Positions 55,401 to 64,000 of a DNA stretch of 64,000 bases are shown here, in pieces. Where the stretch lies: contig NZ_JACCBY010000001.1 in assembly GCF_013409985.1 (NCBI RefSeq), positions 1,178,001-1,242,000 of the forward strand. Direction: 5' to 3'. This DNA is from Sphingomonas melonis (GTDB lineage Bacteria; Pseudomonadota; Alphaproteobacteria; Sphingomonadales; Sphingomonadaceae). The position numbers and the translations under genes were made by a program. The number at the start of each line of letters is the position of its first letter. Positions within the stretch are counted from its first letter, which is position 1. The notes below the pieces were generated by a model. The model was given only the letters and a program-made list of their open reading frames with translations. It had not been told where the DNA came from and ran no database searches.

Positions 55401-55628
55401 GGCGGGCAGAATGCAATCGGCCGCGCGGTGGTCGGCGGCATGCTGTCGGCGACGATCCTGGCGATCTTCTTCGTGCCGATGTTCTTCATCGTCGTGCTCC
55501 GCCTGTTCGGGCACGGCGAGGACGGCAAGCGCGGTGACAAGGGCGCGGGCCATGACGATCGCGGCGATGACGACCGGCCGCATGATGACGGCGCACACGG
55601 GCCGACGCCCGCGCCGCAGGGAGCCTGA
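52410..55628 (+). CDS. RND (HAE1/AcrB-type) multidrug efflux permease
   Basis: 1072 residues with 12 membrane helices and two large periplasmic loops. [19 protein letters not shown] begins the protein, the proton-relay aspartates are in [20 protein letters not shown], and [18 protein letters not shown] and [20 protein letters not shown] are AcrB blocks. It exports lipophilic drugs using the proton gradient. The C-terminal tail is His/Asp-rich ([16 protein letters not shown]), which could bind metal. It sits between the adaptor and outer-membrane genes. Confidence 0.96.
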   Translation: MARYFIDRPIFAWVIAIILMLAGVLAIRSLPIAQFPAIAPSAVSITATYPGADATTLENTTTQIIEQQMKGIDNLRYFSSSSSSAGTVTVTLTFEQGTDPDVAQVQVQNKLQAATPLLPQEVQRQGLVVAKATQNFLMFVGLYSADGSHSDVDLSDYVASKLQDPLARVNGVGDTQVFGSQYAMRIWVDPIKLNNYALTMTDVTSAITAQNAQVSAGQIGAQPAPKEQMLNATVSVESRLTSPEQFAAIRLKSNTDGSVVRLADVARVAIGAENYGFSAQWNGKPASGIGIKLAPGANALDTVEAVKTRVNAIAKQFPPDVKVIYPYDTSPFVRLSVEQVVHTLIEAVILVFLVMFLFLQNFRATLIPTIAVPVVLLGTFAILGVAGFSINTLTLFGMVLAIGLLVDDAIVVVENVERLIQTEGLSPKEAARKSMDEITGALIGIALVLSAVFLPMAFFGGSTGVIYRQFSITIVSAMVLSVTVALILTPALCATILKPHDPGKAEGNGPLARFFRWFNDKFERGQNRYEKGVRSTARSWKRSMLVYLLIVIGMAVMFVRLPTGFLPEEDQGIMIALVQGPPGATTARTQKGLDAIKDHFLKNEGKNVQGVYTINGFSFAGQGQNSGIAFIPLQEWSHREGGANKAQAIAGRAMGALSQFKDALIFAVIPPAVQELGNASGFDLQLVDEAGIGHEKLLAARNMLLGMASQDKSLVGVRPNALDDAPQLKIEVDQDKARALGLDLTAVNTTISTAWGGAYVNDFIDRGRVKRVYIQADTAYRLKPEDLGNFYVRSATGTMAPFTAFSTIAWAQAPAQLTRYNGLPSMEILGQPAPGVSSGAAMKAIEAMHAKLPPGTGLEWTGLSYEERLSGGQAPALYGLSLLIVFLCLAALYESWSVPISVMLVVPLGIIGALLAATLTGLNSDIYLQVGLITTIGVSAKNAILIVEFAEERINEGMKPFDAAVEAAKLRLRPILMTSLAFIFGVLPLAISTGAGAGGQNAIGRAVVGGMLSATILAIFFVPMFFIVVLRLFGHGEDGKRGDKGAGHDDRGDDDRPHDDGAHGPTPAPQGA

Positions 55629-55634
55629 GTGGTG

Positions 55635-57218
55635 ATGACGAGCAAGATCCTCCTCGGCCTGTTGGGCGCGACCGCGCTCGCCGGCTGTAACCTGGCGCCG
55701 CATTACGTGCGGCCGGTGGGCGAAGTGCCGGCGGCGCTGCCGCAGGGCGGCGTCTATCCGACCGCGGCGACCGACGCGCCCGACGTTACCAAGATCGGCT
55801 GGCGCGACTTCTTCACCGACGAGCGCCTGCGCAACACGATCGAACTGGGGCTGGAGAACAACCGCGACCTGCGCGTCGCGGCGGCCAACGTGCTCCAGGC
55901 GCGCGCGCAATATCGCATCCAGCGTGCCGATCTGGTGCCGTCGACCAGCCTGTCCGCGTCGGGTACCTACACCAACAACATCCAGGGCGCGGCGAGCACC
56001 CTGGGTGGCGCGGCGGGCGGCGCCGGCGGTGCGGGCACGGGCGCGGGGACCGGCAGCGGTGTCGGCACGGGCACGGGAACGGGCGTGGGCACCGGCACCG
56101 GATCGAACGCGGGCGGTGGCACCGCCGGGACGATCGGGTCGGGATCGTCGAACTTCGAATTCTATTCGGTCAATGCCGGCTTCTCGGCGTTCGAGCTCGA
56201 TCTGTTCGGCCGGGTGCGTAACCTCAACCGCGCCGCGCTCGAACAATATTTCGCGACCGAGGAAGCGCAGCGTGCGACGCGGATCAGCCTGATCGCCGAG
56301 ATCGCCACCGCCTGGCTGACGCTGGCGTCGGACCAGGACCAGCTTGCCATCTCGCAGCGCTCGCTCGCCTCGTTCGAGCAGTCGCTCGAACTGACCCGCG
56401 CGCAGTTCCGCATCGGTGTCGCCTCCGAACTGGAAGCCCGTCAGGCCGAGACGACCTATCAGGGCGCGCGCAACGACATCGCCGTGCTCAAGACGCGGGT
56501 GGCGCAGGACAAGAACGCGCTCGACCTGCTGGTCGGCGCCCCCGTCACCGGACCGTTGCTGCCGCAGGGCCTCGGCAACGGCGACGCCGCCTTGCAGGTG
56601 CTGCCGGCGGGGATCACCTCGGACGTGCTGCTGCGCCGTCCCGACGTGTTGCAGGCCGAGCATCAGCTGATCGCGCAGAACGCCAATATCGGCGCGGCGC
56701 GGGCGGCGCTGTTCCCGCGCATCTCCCTGACCGCGACGCTGGGCACGATCAGCACCGCGCTCAGCGGCCTGTTCGCCGGTGGCAGCTTTACCTACACCGG
56801 GGCGCCCTCGGTATCGCTGCCGCTGTTCGACGGCGGTCGCCTGCGCGGCAACGTCGATCTTGCCCGGGCGCAGCAGCAATCGGCGGTGTCGACCTACGAG
56901 AAGACGGTGCAGACCGCCTTCCGCGAGGTCGCCGATGCGCTGGCGCAGCGCGGGACGATCGACGAACAGGTCGCCGCGCAGACCGCCCGCGTCGAGGCGG
57001 CGAATGTCGCGCTGCGGATTTCGGACGCGCGCTATCGTGCGGGCGTGGAGTCGTTCCTGACGACGCTCGATTCGCAGCGCACCGCTTATGCCGCGCAGCA
57101 GCAGCTGGTGACGACGCGGCTCGGCCGGGGCAGCAATCTGGTGGAATTGTACCGGTCGCTGGGCGGCGGACTGGACGTCGACGATCCGCAGGTGCGTCCG
57201 GTCGCCGCAAGCAAATGA
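55635..57218 (+). CDS. Outer-membrane efflux channel (NodT/OprM type)
   Basis: About 527 residues. Lipoprotein signal with lipobox LAGC (ATALAGCNLAPHY), then two OMF repeats: LENNRDLRVAAANVLQARAQY and ELDLFGRVRNLNRAALEQYF in the first, RAALFPRISLTATLG and VSLPLFDGGRLRGNVD in the second. A glycine/threonine-rich insert (about residues 118-172, with GTGTGTGVGTGTG) sits between the first two outer-membrane strands, so it should face outside. GTGs at 55629 and 55632 are alternatives to ATG 55635. It completes the tripartite pump. Confidence 0.94.
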   Translation: MTSKILLGLLGATALAGCNLAPHYVRPVGEVPAALPQGGVYPTAATDAPDVTKIGWRDFFTDERLRNTIELGLENNRDLRVAAANVLQARAQYRIQRADLVPSTSLSASGTYTNNIQGAASTLGGAAGGAGGAGTGAGTGSGVGTGTGTGVGTGTGSNAGGGTAGTIGSGSSNFEFYSVNAGFSAFELDLFGRVRNLNRAALEQYFATEEAQRATRISLIAEIATAWLTLASDQDQLAISQRSLASFEQSLELTRAQFRIGVASELEARQAETTYQGARNDIAVLKTRVAQDKNALDLLVGAPVTGPLLPQGLGNGDAALQVLPAGITSDVLLRRPDVLQAEHQLIAQNANIGAARAALFPRISLTATLGTISTALSGLFAGGSFTYTGAPSVSLPLFDGGRLRGNVDLARAQQQSAVSTYEKTVQTAFREVADALAQRGTIDEQVAAQTARVEAANVALRISDARYRAGVESFLTTLDSQRTAYAAQQQLVTTRLGRGSNLVELYRSLGGGLDVDDPQVRPVAASK

Positions 57219-57540
57219 GCGTGGCGTCCCGGCGATGGGTTGCCGGGACGCTGGTGTGCGAATGCGACGATAGGGATGTCTGGCGAGGGGCGGAGGCGCG
57301 CGGAGGGCTCACGGCGCGGGGAGAGCCGAGTGCGGCAGCGTTAGCACGCGCTCTGCACGGACGCCTTGGCAGCGCCGTTGATCGTTGCCCGCCACGACGA
57401 CAGCCTGCCATCGCGCAGCAGAAATCCTGCCGGGCGATCAACGGGGTGCGACCACGACCAGCGAAGCCCCGCTCCCTGCAAAGGAGGAACTGTCGCATAC
57501 CCTGAGGTGGTAAGCCTCTATCGCGATCCTCAACCGATTC

Positions 57541-57628
57541 GTCACCCCGGACTTGTTCCGGGGTCCACCGCGCCGCAGGAGAACGGTGTGGTCTCAAGCC
57601 GTTCCCTCGCCGCGAAGTGCACCCCGTA
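57541..57628 (+). repeat. CCCCGGAC-palindrome repeat, copy A
   Basis: Starts with the hairpin CCCCGGAC-TTG-TTCCGGGG, followed by a GGAGAACGGTGT core and CTCGCCGCGAAG. About 80-90 bp matches, in inverted orientation, the segment at 58213-58296. Confidence 0.7.
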
Positions 57629-58212
57629 AATCGTCCGGGTGACGGGCTGAGTCGGGTAGTGCACGACCAACACAAACGGCCATACGCAATTACCCACCGG
57701 CAGGCGGCGGTTCTCCGATGAAGCGCCGTGAAGCTCAAAACCCACACCGGCCTCGGGCACCGGCGACGCAGCAACCGTTCCTGCTGTTCCACCTCGACCC
57801 GAACCACGCCGGCTTCGGATCGAGCCCGCACGCGTCGCTGTCCAAGCCGATCATCGAAGGTGCGCGAACGCGGACGCAAAAGGAGCCTCCGGCTTCCCTT
57901 TAACCGCCCACCCAAGCCTAAGCAGAGCAGCACCGCAGTCATCGTGACTGGTTAGCCGCCGCTCCGGTCTGAGCAGATCGAAAGGAAATCTCGATCCACG
58001 CTCATCGCGAAGCATAAGTCGGGAGGCGCACAGGCGCAGGGAGCGCTGCCGCGTCGCGCTGGCGGCCGACAGATTGTCCACCGAGGCCGTGAGACGATCC
58101 GGACAGGTTCTAAGGGCTACCCGCAACCGTCCGGGGCTGGGCGGCCCCATATGGCCGTGCACGTGCGGCCATCGCCCTCCCAGCATATTCCTCAACCCGA
58201 GGCTTTGACGGG

Positions 58213-58296
58213 AGGCACAATCGCGGCGAGGAGCAAGGCTTGCTTCGACACCGTTCTCTTGCGGCCCGGTAGACCCCAGAACACGTCCGGGGTGAC
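58213..58296 (-). repeat. CCCCGGAC-palindrome repeat, copy B
   Basis: Reverse complement of copy A at 57541 with scattered substitutions: GAGAACGGTGT and CTCGCCGCGA are conserved. The hairpin is imperfect (CCCCGGAC...GTTCTGGGG). Confidence 0.65.
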
Positions 58297-58811
58297 CCAT
58301 GTGCCAAGGAACCGATCGAGCCTCATCAATGGACCCGCGTAAGTTCGCGGTGACGGGTCTCCCGGGTAAACGTATCGAGCCCCGTCGCCGCGCCGTCATA
58401 TGCTATGGCCCTGCCTCTGCGGAGAGGTGCGGTTGACGTGTCCAGCCCGCGGCGCGGCGCTTGTCGATAAAGGTGGAATCCAACACCGGTATCCAAGCCG
58501 CCAAGCCTCAGATCGGCCGGCTCCCCGCATCTCGCAAATCCCCGCCGTCCTCCGCCGCCGCGGAACGCAGTTGCGGCAACGGCGACCCGCCAACCTCAAG
58601 GCAATCGCAACGGCCATTCGACGTGACGTCCTACGCAGGGGCGAGCCCTCAGACGCCCCTCAAGACGTGTGCGATCAAAACGTGGCCCCCGCACGCGACC
58701 TCAACTCACGCCGTTCCATGCGGTCGCCTCGCGGCGAGCGATCGACATGGCCGAGCAGCACCCGGCCTCGCTACCACCCGCACTGCGACCCGCGGCCCGG
58801 CCCCGGAACGC

Positions 58812-59837
58812 TTACGCCGCGCACGCCTCCGCCACCCGGATCGGCGCGAGGTTGTCGAGGAACTGGCGGGCGCTCGCCTCCCAGGTGAAGCGCGAGGCAT
58901 AAGCGACGCAGGCGCCGCGGTCGCGGGTCAGCGCCGCGACGATCGCCGTCTCCAGATCGCCGTCGATCGCACCCCCGCTGGCGTCGAGGACATCCACCGG
59001 CCCCGGTGCCGGCAGCGCCGCGACCGGGGTGCCGCAGGCGAGCGCCTCGATCATCACCAGCCCGAACGTGTCGGTGCGGCTGGGGAAGACCAGCACATCG
59101 GCGCTGCGATAGGCGGCGGCGAGCGCCTCGCCGAAGCGCGGCCCGAGGAAATGCGCCGCCGGATAGCGAGTGGCGAGCGCGGCCCGCGCCGGACCGTCCC
59201 CGACCACCACCTTGGTGCCCGGCACCTGCGTCTCGAGGAACGCCTCGATATTCTTCTCGACCGCGACGCGGCCGACATACAGCTGGATCGGCCCCGGCAG
59301 CGCCGCGATCATCGGATCGGTCGCGCCCTCCGCCGAGAAGACGGCGAGGTCGACACCGCGCCCCCACCGGCGCAGCCGGGTGAGGCCGTGCGCGCGCAAT
59401 GCGGCATCGACCGATGGCGTCGACGTCAGGATCGTATCGGCGGGCGCGTGAAACCAGCGGATGTAGCGCCAGATCCATTCCGCGCTGACCCCGGTCCGTG
59501 CCGCGACATAATCCGGGAATTGCGTGTGATAGGCGGTGGTGAAGCGCAGGCCCTTGGCGAGGCACCAGCGCCGCGCCGCGACGCCGAGCGGCCCTTCGGT
59601 GGCGATATGGATCGCGTCGGCATCGAAGGTGCGGATCAGCCGGCCGATGCTGCGTCCGCCGGTCAGCGCGAGGCGGATTTCTGGATAGCTGGGGCAGGGG
59701 AGGCTGGCGAACCGGTCGGGCGAGACGACGAGCAGTTCATGCCCCTGCGCCTCCACCTCGCGCTTCATCGCGGTGAGGGTGCGGACGACGCCATTGACTT
59801 GTGGTTGCCAGGCGTCGGTGACCAGCGCGACCCGCAT
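58812..59837 (-). CDS. GT4-family glycosyltransferase
   Basis: 341 residues of the GT-B fold. VTDAWQPQVNGVVRTL opens the acceptor domain, HIATEGPLGVAARRWC and TAYHTQFPDYVAART follow, and the donor domain has LYVGRVAVEKNIEAFL and the E-x7-E region FPSRTDTFGLVMIEALACG. The pattern matches the SQD2/PimB-like group that glycosylates lipids. It overlaps the neighbouring metallophosphoesterase gene by 1 bp (TGATG), so both likely act on the same glycolipid. Confidence 0.9.
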   Translation of the reverse strand: MRVALVTDAWQPQVNGVVRTLTAMKREVEAQGHELLVVSPDRFASLPCPSYPEIRLALTGGRSIGRLIRTFDADAIHIATEGPLGVAARRWCLAKGLRFTTAYHTQFPDYVAARTGVSAEWIWRYIRWFHAPADTILTSTPSVDAALRAHGLTRLRRWGRGVDLAVFSAEGATDPMIAALPGPIQLYVGRVAVEKNIEAFLETQVPGTKVVVGDGPARAALATRYPAAHFLGPRFGEALAAAYRSADVLVFPSRTDTFGLVMIEALACGTPVAALPAPGPVDVLDASGGAIDGDLETAIVAALTRDRGACVAYASRFTWEASARQFLDNLAPIRVAEACAA

Positions 59838-60712
59838 CAGGCGGCGATCGTCCCGGCGCGCTGCGCGGCGCGGTCCGCCGCGACCCGCGCCGCGATCTCG
59901 TCGCCCCACAGGAGCAATTCCATCCGGCCGTCGAAATGCTCGACCAGTGCGGTGCACCCCTCGACCCAGTCGCCGTCGTTGTAATAGGCGACATCGCCGA
60001 TCTGACGGATTTCGGCGGTGTGGATATGGCCGCAGACGACACCATCGACGCCGCGCGACCCCGCCGCATGCGCCACCACCTCCTCGAAACGCGAGATGAA
60101 CGCGACGGCATTCTTGACCTTGGCCTTGGCATGTTTCGACAGCGACCAATAGGGCATGCCGAACCGCCGCCGCGCCTCGTTGACCCAGCGGTTGAGGACC
60201 ATCAGCGCGGTATAGGCGCTGTCGCCGACCAGCGAGAGCCAGCGGTGGGCAAGGGTGATCGCGTCGAATTCGTCGCCGTGCAGCACCAGCAGGCGGCGGC
60301 CATCGGCGGTGGTGTGGATCGCCTTGCGGCGAATCTTGACGCCGCCGAAGTCCATGCCGGCGAACTGGCGGAAGACCTCGTCATGGTTGCCGGGGATATA
60401 GGTGACGCGGGTGCCGCGCTTGGCGCGCTTCATCAGCCGCCAGACCACGTCGTTATGCGCCGCCGGCCAGTAGAATTTCTTCTTGAGCCGCCAGCCGTCG
60501 ATCATGTCGCCGACCAGATAGAGCTGCTCGCTGTCGACATGGTCGAGGAAGTCGATCAGCATGTCGGCATTGCAGCCGCGCGTGCCGAGATGGACGTCGG
60601 AAATCCAGATCGTGCGGAAGCGCCGCCGGGTAATGTCCGCGCGCTCGGCGACGACCGGCCGCTGCGGCAGAAAGGCAAGAACGTCGGCGCTGCTTACGTC
60701 TTTGGTGGTCAT
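59837..60712 (-). CDS. UDP-2,3-diacylglucosamine diphosphatase-like metallophosphoesterase
   Basis: 291 residues. Metal motifs WISDVHLGTRGCN, LYLVGDMIDGW, YIPGNHDEVFRQ, LLVLHGDEFD and VCGHIHTAEIR give the complete LpxH-like site. It is a soluble enzyme without a membrane segment. LpxH cleaves UDP-diacylglucosamine in lipid A synthesis; this longer relative is usually found beside a glycosyltransferase and may serve another lipid. An ATG at 60712 is used; an earlier one at 60751 is possible. Confidence 0.87.
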   Translation of the reverse strand: MTTKDVSSADVLAFLPQRPVVAERADITRRRFRTIWISDVHLGTRGCNADMLIDFLDHVDSEQLYLVGDMIDGWRLKKKFYWPAAHNDVVWRLMKRAKRGTRVTYIPGNHDEVFRQFAGMDFGGVKIRRKAIHTTADGRRLLVLHGDEFDAITLAHRWLSLVGDSAYTALMVLNRWVNEARRRFGMPYWSLSKHAKAKVKNAVAFISRFEEVVAHAAGSRGVDGVVCGHIHTAEIRQIGDVAYYNDGDWVEGCTALVEHFDGRMELLLWGDEIAARVAADRAAQRAGTIAA

Positions 60713-60902
60713 GATCGGCCCCCGGGGGCCCCGCTGCCCCGACACCGTCATGCCAGATGGATGTGACGCTGCGATCACGGCAGCGTGACGATCATGTTGC
60801 GATCGGAACGGACCCAAGCGCGCCGGCGACACCGCAGAACAAATCAACGGACGGGCGGGCGGCAGCCCCTGCCGCGCCCGTCGGGCGATTATGCCAGCGG
60901 GT

Positions 60903-62549
60903 TCAGGCCGCCATCGTCGTGCGCAGCACGGTGAGCAGGCCCCAATAGAGGCCGCCCGCGAGCAGCATCGCCGCCGGCAGCGTCATCACCCAGGCCAGCG
61001 CCATGTTGCGGATCGTCCGCCATTGCAGCCCGGCGCCATTGGCCACCGAGGCGCCGGCGACGCCCGAGGACAGGATATGCGTGGTCGACACCGGCATGCC
61101 GCCGAACTTGTCGGCGAGCAGGATGGTCGCCGCGGTCACCAGCTCCGCCGACATGCCCATGCCATAGGTCAGGTGCGTCTTGCCGATGCGCTCGCCCACG
61201 GTGACGACGATCCGCCGCCAGCCGACCATCGTGCCGAGCCCCAGCGCGATCGCGACGGTCACCTTGACCCAGAAGGGGATGAAGCGCGTGCCCTTCTCCA
61301 GCGCGCCGCTGTAGCTTTTGATGCCTTCGATATCCTGCGCGGTGAAGCGGCTCTGCGCGCCTTCGTCGGTGATCACCATCTTGCTCGCGTCGAGCACGAG
61401 ATACATGTCGCCGCGCAGGTTCGGCGTCGCCGCCGCGGGCACCTTGTCGAGCGAGCCATAGCTTGCCAGCCGGTCGCCGACGTCGCGCGACAGCGACGAC
61501 AGCGCGCCGTAGACCGCGGGCGTATCGACATGGCGGGTGGCGAGACCCTGCGTCACGGTCGCGCGGGCGGCGTCGATCGAGCGCGGCTCCGGTCCCGGCT
61601 GGCGCGCGAAGATCGCTTCGGCGGAGCGGGCCTGTGCGACGAAGGCCGGCATCGCGCTCTGCGGCACGGTGCGGTTGAGTGCATAAGCGGTGGGCGCGCA
61701 GCCGATCAGGATCAGCATGATGAGCCCCATGCCCTTCTGACCGTCGTTGCTGCCATGCGCGAAGCTGACCGCGGTGCAGGTGAGGATCAGCGTGGCGCGG
61801 ATGCCGCGCGGCGGCGGCGCATCGGTCTGCGGGGCGGTGTAGAGCTTCGGGTCGCGCAGGAAGCGCTTCATCACCAGCAGCAGGATGAGCGCCCCGCCGA
61901 AACCGACCAGCGGGCTGAACAACAGGCCGCTCAGCACCTTTTCCGCCTGGCTCCAGTCGACGCCCGAGGTGCCGTTGAGCCCGCGCGACATCAGCTGATT
62001 GGCCAGGCCGACGCCGAGGATCGAGCCGATCAGCGCATGGCTCGACGAATTGGGCAGGCCGACATACCAGGTGGCGAGGTTCCACAGCACCGCGGCGAGC
62101 AGCAGCGCGAAGATCATCGCGAACCCGCCGACCGAGCCGATGTGGAGGATCAGTTCGATCGGCAGCAGCGTGACGATCGAATAGGCGACGGCCCCGGACG
62201 ACAGCAACACGCCGAGGAAGTTGAAGAACCCCGACCAGACGACGGCGAGATGGGCCGGCATCGAATGGGTGTAGATGACGGTCGCGACCGCATTGGCGGT
62301 GTCGTGGAAGCCGTTGACAAATTCGAAGCCGAGCGCGATCAGCAGCGCCAGCGCGAGGAACAGGAAGACGCCGGTGGCCAGCGTCTCCCCAACTTCCGCG
62401 GTGTCCGAGATGACGCTGGCGCCGGCATACCCCAGCGCGCCGACCAGCACGGCAAGGAAGATCCAGCGCCCGGCTGGATGCAGATGCGCGTCGAGACGCG
62501 GACCGTGCGTGGAAGTCGATGCGGACGCGGCAGAAACCGTGGTAGCCAT
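60903..62549 (-). CDS. Pit-type inorganic phosphate transporter
   Basis: 548 residues from ATG 62549 (ATG 62564 is possible). PHO4 signatures appear twice: GFHDTANAVATVIYTHSMP in the first half and PVSTTHILSSGVAGASVANG in the second, with LPNSSSHALIGSILGVG between. About ten membrane segments surround a soluble insert (about 300-410) longer than in E. coli PitA. It imports metal-phosphate with protons. A Pho-box-like pair of TGTCAC repeats lies just upstream. Confidence 0.93.
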   Translation of the reverse strand: MATTVSAASASTSTHGPRLDAHLHPAGRWIFLAVLVGALGYAGASVISDTAEVGETLATGVFLFLALALLIALGFEFVNGFHDTANAVATVIYTHSMPAHLAVVWSGFFNFLGVLLSSGAVAYSIVTLLPIELILHIGSVGGFAMIFALLLAAVLWNLATWYVGLPNSSSHALIGSILGVGLANQLMSRGLNGTSGVDWSQAEKVLSGLLFSPLVGFGGALILLLVMKRFLRDPKLYTAPQTDAPPPRGIRATLILTCTAVSFAHGSNDGQKGMGLIMLILIGCAPTAYALNRTVPQSAMPAFVAQARSAEAIFARQPGPEPRSIDAARATVTQGLATRHVDTPAVYGALSSLSRDVGDRLASYGSLDKVPAAATPNLRGDMYLVLDASKMVITDEGAQSRFTAQDIEGIKSYSGALEKGTRFIPFWVKVTVAIALGLGTMVGWRRIVVTVGERIGKTHLTYGMGMSAELVTAATILLADKFGGMPVSTTHILSSGVAGASVANGAGLQWRTIRNMALAWVMTLPAAMLLAGGLYWGLLTVLRTTMAA

Positions 62550-62567
62550 GCTGGCGCGGTGCACTGG

Positions 62568-62589
62568 AGATGTGACGGGTTCGTGACAA
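62568..62589 (-). promoter_or_regulatory. Pho-box-like direct repeats upstream of the phosphate transporter
   Basis: On the minus strand TTGTCAC and CCGTCAC are 11 bp apart start to start, the spacing of PhoB half-sites (consensus CTGTCAT). The match is imperfect and lies only about 20 bp from the start codon. Confidence 0.3.
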
Positions 62590-62814
62590 TTAGGGACGCG
62601 AAGTCACCCCATCGGCGCGGTCGAGCGGCCGGTGAAACGAGCCGGCGCGCGCCGCCGCCGCCCGCGCGCGGCATTACTCGATGATATGACAATGGAAAGC
62701 GTGTGACAGCCCGGCGCGGCTCGCTCGCGATACGGTCAGACGCCGTCTGGAAAAATTTGACGCGCGCCGGCGTGGCCGCGGGCGAAGTCACGGCAGGCGG
62801 GCGATGTCAGCCGC

Positions 62815-63771
62815 TCATCCCGCCTGCGGCGTGGCGAGCGTTGCGGCATTCTCGCGCTTTTCGGGTCGGATGTAGATCGACGACAGCGTCGGGACCGCCG
62901 CGCGCAACTGGTCTTCCATCTCCTCGATGATGGTCTCGCCGTCGCCCATCGTGATGCTGTCGATGAAGTCGGCGCTGACCGCGACGAAGATCGCATCGGG
63001 TGCGGTGTGGATGGTGCGGACGTGGTTGACGCTGCTGATCGCCGGATGCGCGGCGACGATGCCGCGGACCGTTTCCACCACGTGCGGATTGGCGCGCTCG
63101 CCGATCAGCAGCCCCTTCGCCTCGCGCGCCAGCAGCATCGCGACCAGCCCGAGGATCAGGCCGATCAGGATCGAGGCGACGCCATCGATGCGCGGATCGG
63201 CGAAGGCATGGCTCGCCCAGACGCCGACGCCCGCGATCACCAGCCCGGCGAGCGCGGCCGAATCCTCGAACAGCACGATGAACCCCGCCGGATCCTTGCT
63301 CTGGCGGATCGAGCGCCACCAGCCGCTGTCGCCCTTCGCCTTGGCGAATTCGCGCATCGCGATGAACCAGGACGATCCCTCCAGCGCAAAGGCGATCGCG
63401 AGCACGATGTAGTTGACCAGCGGATCGCGCAGCGGCTCGGGCTCGAGGATGTGCAGATAGCCTTCGTAGACCGACACGCCGGCGCCGACCGCGAAGATCA
63501 GGATGGCGACGACGAACGCCCAGAAATACAGTTCGCGGCCATAGCCGAACGGGTGGACCGCATCCGGCTTCCGCTTGGCGCGATGCTGCCCGTACAGGAG
63601 CAGGATCTGGTTGCCGCTGTCGACGCAGCTATGCACGCCTTCGGTCAGCATCGACGACGAGCCGGTGATCCCGGCCGCGACGAACTTGGCGACGCCGATC
63701 CCCAGATTGGCGGCGAGCGCGCCGTACAGAACGATATTCTCGCGTATCCGCGCGGTCAGCCCCTGAGTCAT
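62815..63771 (-). CDS. Cation diffusion facilitator family transporter
   Basis: 318 residues. About six membrane segments: LYGALAANLGIGVAKFVAAG, then the metal site in EGVHSCVDSGNQILLL (His-x3-Asp), HPFGYGRELYFWAFVVA, and FEDSAALAGLVIAG. The C-terminal cytoplasmic domain (about 225-310) is a ferredoxin-like dimer with NHVRTIHTAPDAIFVAV. It probably exports zinc, iron or manganese; the TM5 site ED-x3-A is not the classic HxxxD, so the metal is uncertain. The ATG at 63771 follows the usual family start. Confidence 0.88.
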   Translation of the reverse strand: MTQGLTARIRENIVLYGALAANLGIGVAKFVAAGITGSSSMLTEGVHSCVDSGNQILLLYGQHRAKRKPDAVHPFGYGRELYFWAFVVAILIFAVGAGVSVYEGYLHILEPEPLRDPLVNYIVLAIAFALEGSSWFIAMREFAKAKGDSGWWRSIRQSKDPAGFIVLFEDSAALAGLVIAGVGVWASHAFADPRIDGVASILIGLILGLVAMLLAREAKGLLIGERANPHVVETVRGIVAAHPAISSVNHVRTIHTAPDAIFVAVSADFIDSITMGDGETIIEEMEDQLRAAVPTLSSIYIRPEKRENAATLATPQAG

Positions 63772-63861
63772 GCCGTCTCCCTGTCGGCCCATGCCGCAGG
63801 GGAGGGTACGCGCGAACCGGCGATGTGGCTCCCGTGACAAGCGTGACCGCCAGAACGGGAA

Positions 63862-63892
63862 TGGCCGCCGGTGTACGAAACACCGGCGGCCA
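63862..63892 (-). terminator. Strong hairpin near the right edge
   Basis: TGGCCGCCGGTGT (63862-63874) and its exact reverse complement (63880-63892), 13 bp with an ACGAA loop. It lies past the stop of the partial minus-strand gene. There is no good T-run on either strand. Confidence 0.6.
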
Positions 63893-63931
63893 CCTTTCCT
63901 CCCCAGGAAACTCTCGACAATTCCAGTAGCT

Positions 63932-64000
63932 TCAGTCGTCCGGCGGGGGCAGGCGCGGCGCGGCCGATGCAGGGTCATCTTGTCCACCGGACGGACAGGG
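63932..64000 (-). CDS. Possible C-terminus of a minus-strand gene
   Basis: The last 22 codons read as a Pro/Asp-rich tail (DDPASAAPRLPPPDD) before a TGA at 63932-63934, with a terminator-like hairpin behind it. Too short to name; such tails end many sphingomonad proteins. Confidence 0.4.
   Translation of the reverse strand, partial: PCPSGGQDDPASAAPRLPPPDD

Larger units (their letters stand above)
57219..58811. other. 1.6-kb gene-poor region with repeat remnants
   Basis: No convincing gene on either strand. It contains two inverted copies of a longer repeat (57541 and 58213-58296) and short decayed pieces near 57625-57655 and 58320-58350. The open frames present (for example about 180 codons on the minus strand near 57851-58399) overlap those repeats and show no family. 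It may be the remains of a mobile or pseudogene segment. Confidence 0.65.

Noticed and set aside
52020..56879. A 1619-codon open frame on the minus strand opposite the efflux operon
   Set aside because: It is antisense to three strongly supported genes and its translation is low-complexity Arg/His/Asp; long antisense frames are expected in GC-rich DNA with strong third-position bias.
57851..58399. A 182-codon minus-strand frame in the gene-poor tract
   Set aside because: It overlaps repeat copy B and shows no protein family; coding is not supported.

Overview
The window is GC-rich chromosomal DNA from an alphaproteobacterium, most likely Sphingomonas or a close sphingomonad. Pointers are the lptC-lptA-lptB-rpoN order, a DivK-type response regulator, a DUF3572 gene, an IalB-family gene next to rlmN, a FucP-type sugar carrier with De Ley-Doudoroff sugar-acid genes, and many short intergenic palindromes. 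Genes are packed with frequent ATGA or GTGA overlaps. No prophage, insertion sequence, CRISPR array, rRNA or tRNA was seen. Species cannot be named from the sequence alone.

Layout. 1-6.3 kb: the tail of a ligase-associated exonuclease, then a minus-strand block for lipopolysaccharide export and transcription (RNase D-like, lptC, lptA, lptB, rpoN) and a glycine-rich protein with two cold-shock domains. 6.4-10 kb: HAD hydrolase/DUF3572, divK, rpmG, small unknowns and dps; the 440-bp divK/rpmG gap folds on paper into strong stems. 10-18.5 kb: membrane metallophosphoesterase, ATP-dependent DNA ligase, glutaminyl cyclotransferase, RidA protein, FemAB-like acyltransferase, large membrane protein and argG. 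18.5-25.7 kb: EF-hand protein, a cytochrome b/molybdoenzyme/cyclopropane synthase operon, flavin reductase, and a phosphatase-IalB-rlmN-TauE operon. 25.8-32 kb: dnaN, a beta-propeller lactonase-like protein, an SGNH hydrolase and the bioF-bioD-bioA operon.

32-43 kb holds a sugar-acid catabolic island. Two divergent operons (FucP-type carrier, dgoK, dgoA, AraD1-type protein, Gfo/Idh/MocA dehydrogenase; and mutarotase, IlvD/Edd dehydratase) share a 116-bp promoter region. That region carries a near copy of a palindrome found just upstream of a nearby FadR-type repressor gene, which suggests a regulon. The genes fit D-galactose oxidation to pyruvate plus glyceraldehyde 3-phosphate, without an obvious lactonase. 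Nicotinate phosphoribosyltransferase follows.

43-50.5 kb: a 2-hydroxyacid dehydrogenase, a nucleotidyltransferase/CDP-glycerol-transferase-like pair, a TetR regulator, and a DctB/DctD-like two-component pair whose response regulator has lost the sigma-54 contact loop and the Walker B glutamate. 50.5-57.2 kb: a TetR repressor divergent from a complete RND tripartite efflux operon, with a perfect palindrome between them. 57.2-58.8 kb is a gene-poor stretch of repeat remnants. 58.8-64 kb: a glycosyltransferase/LpxH-like pair, a Pit-type phosphate transporter, a cation diffusion facilitator, and probably the last codons of a minus-strand gene at the right edge.

The least explained signal is in the intergenic DNA. 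Four loci carry facing arms built from 8-nt units (CGCGAAGG or CGCAGAGG), three of them near-perfect inverted repeats of about 31-40 bp enclosing roughly 80-200 bp. A duplicated composite of hairpin palindromes lies downstream of the dehydratase gene.
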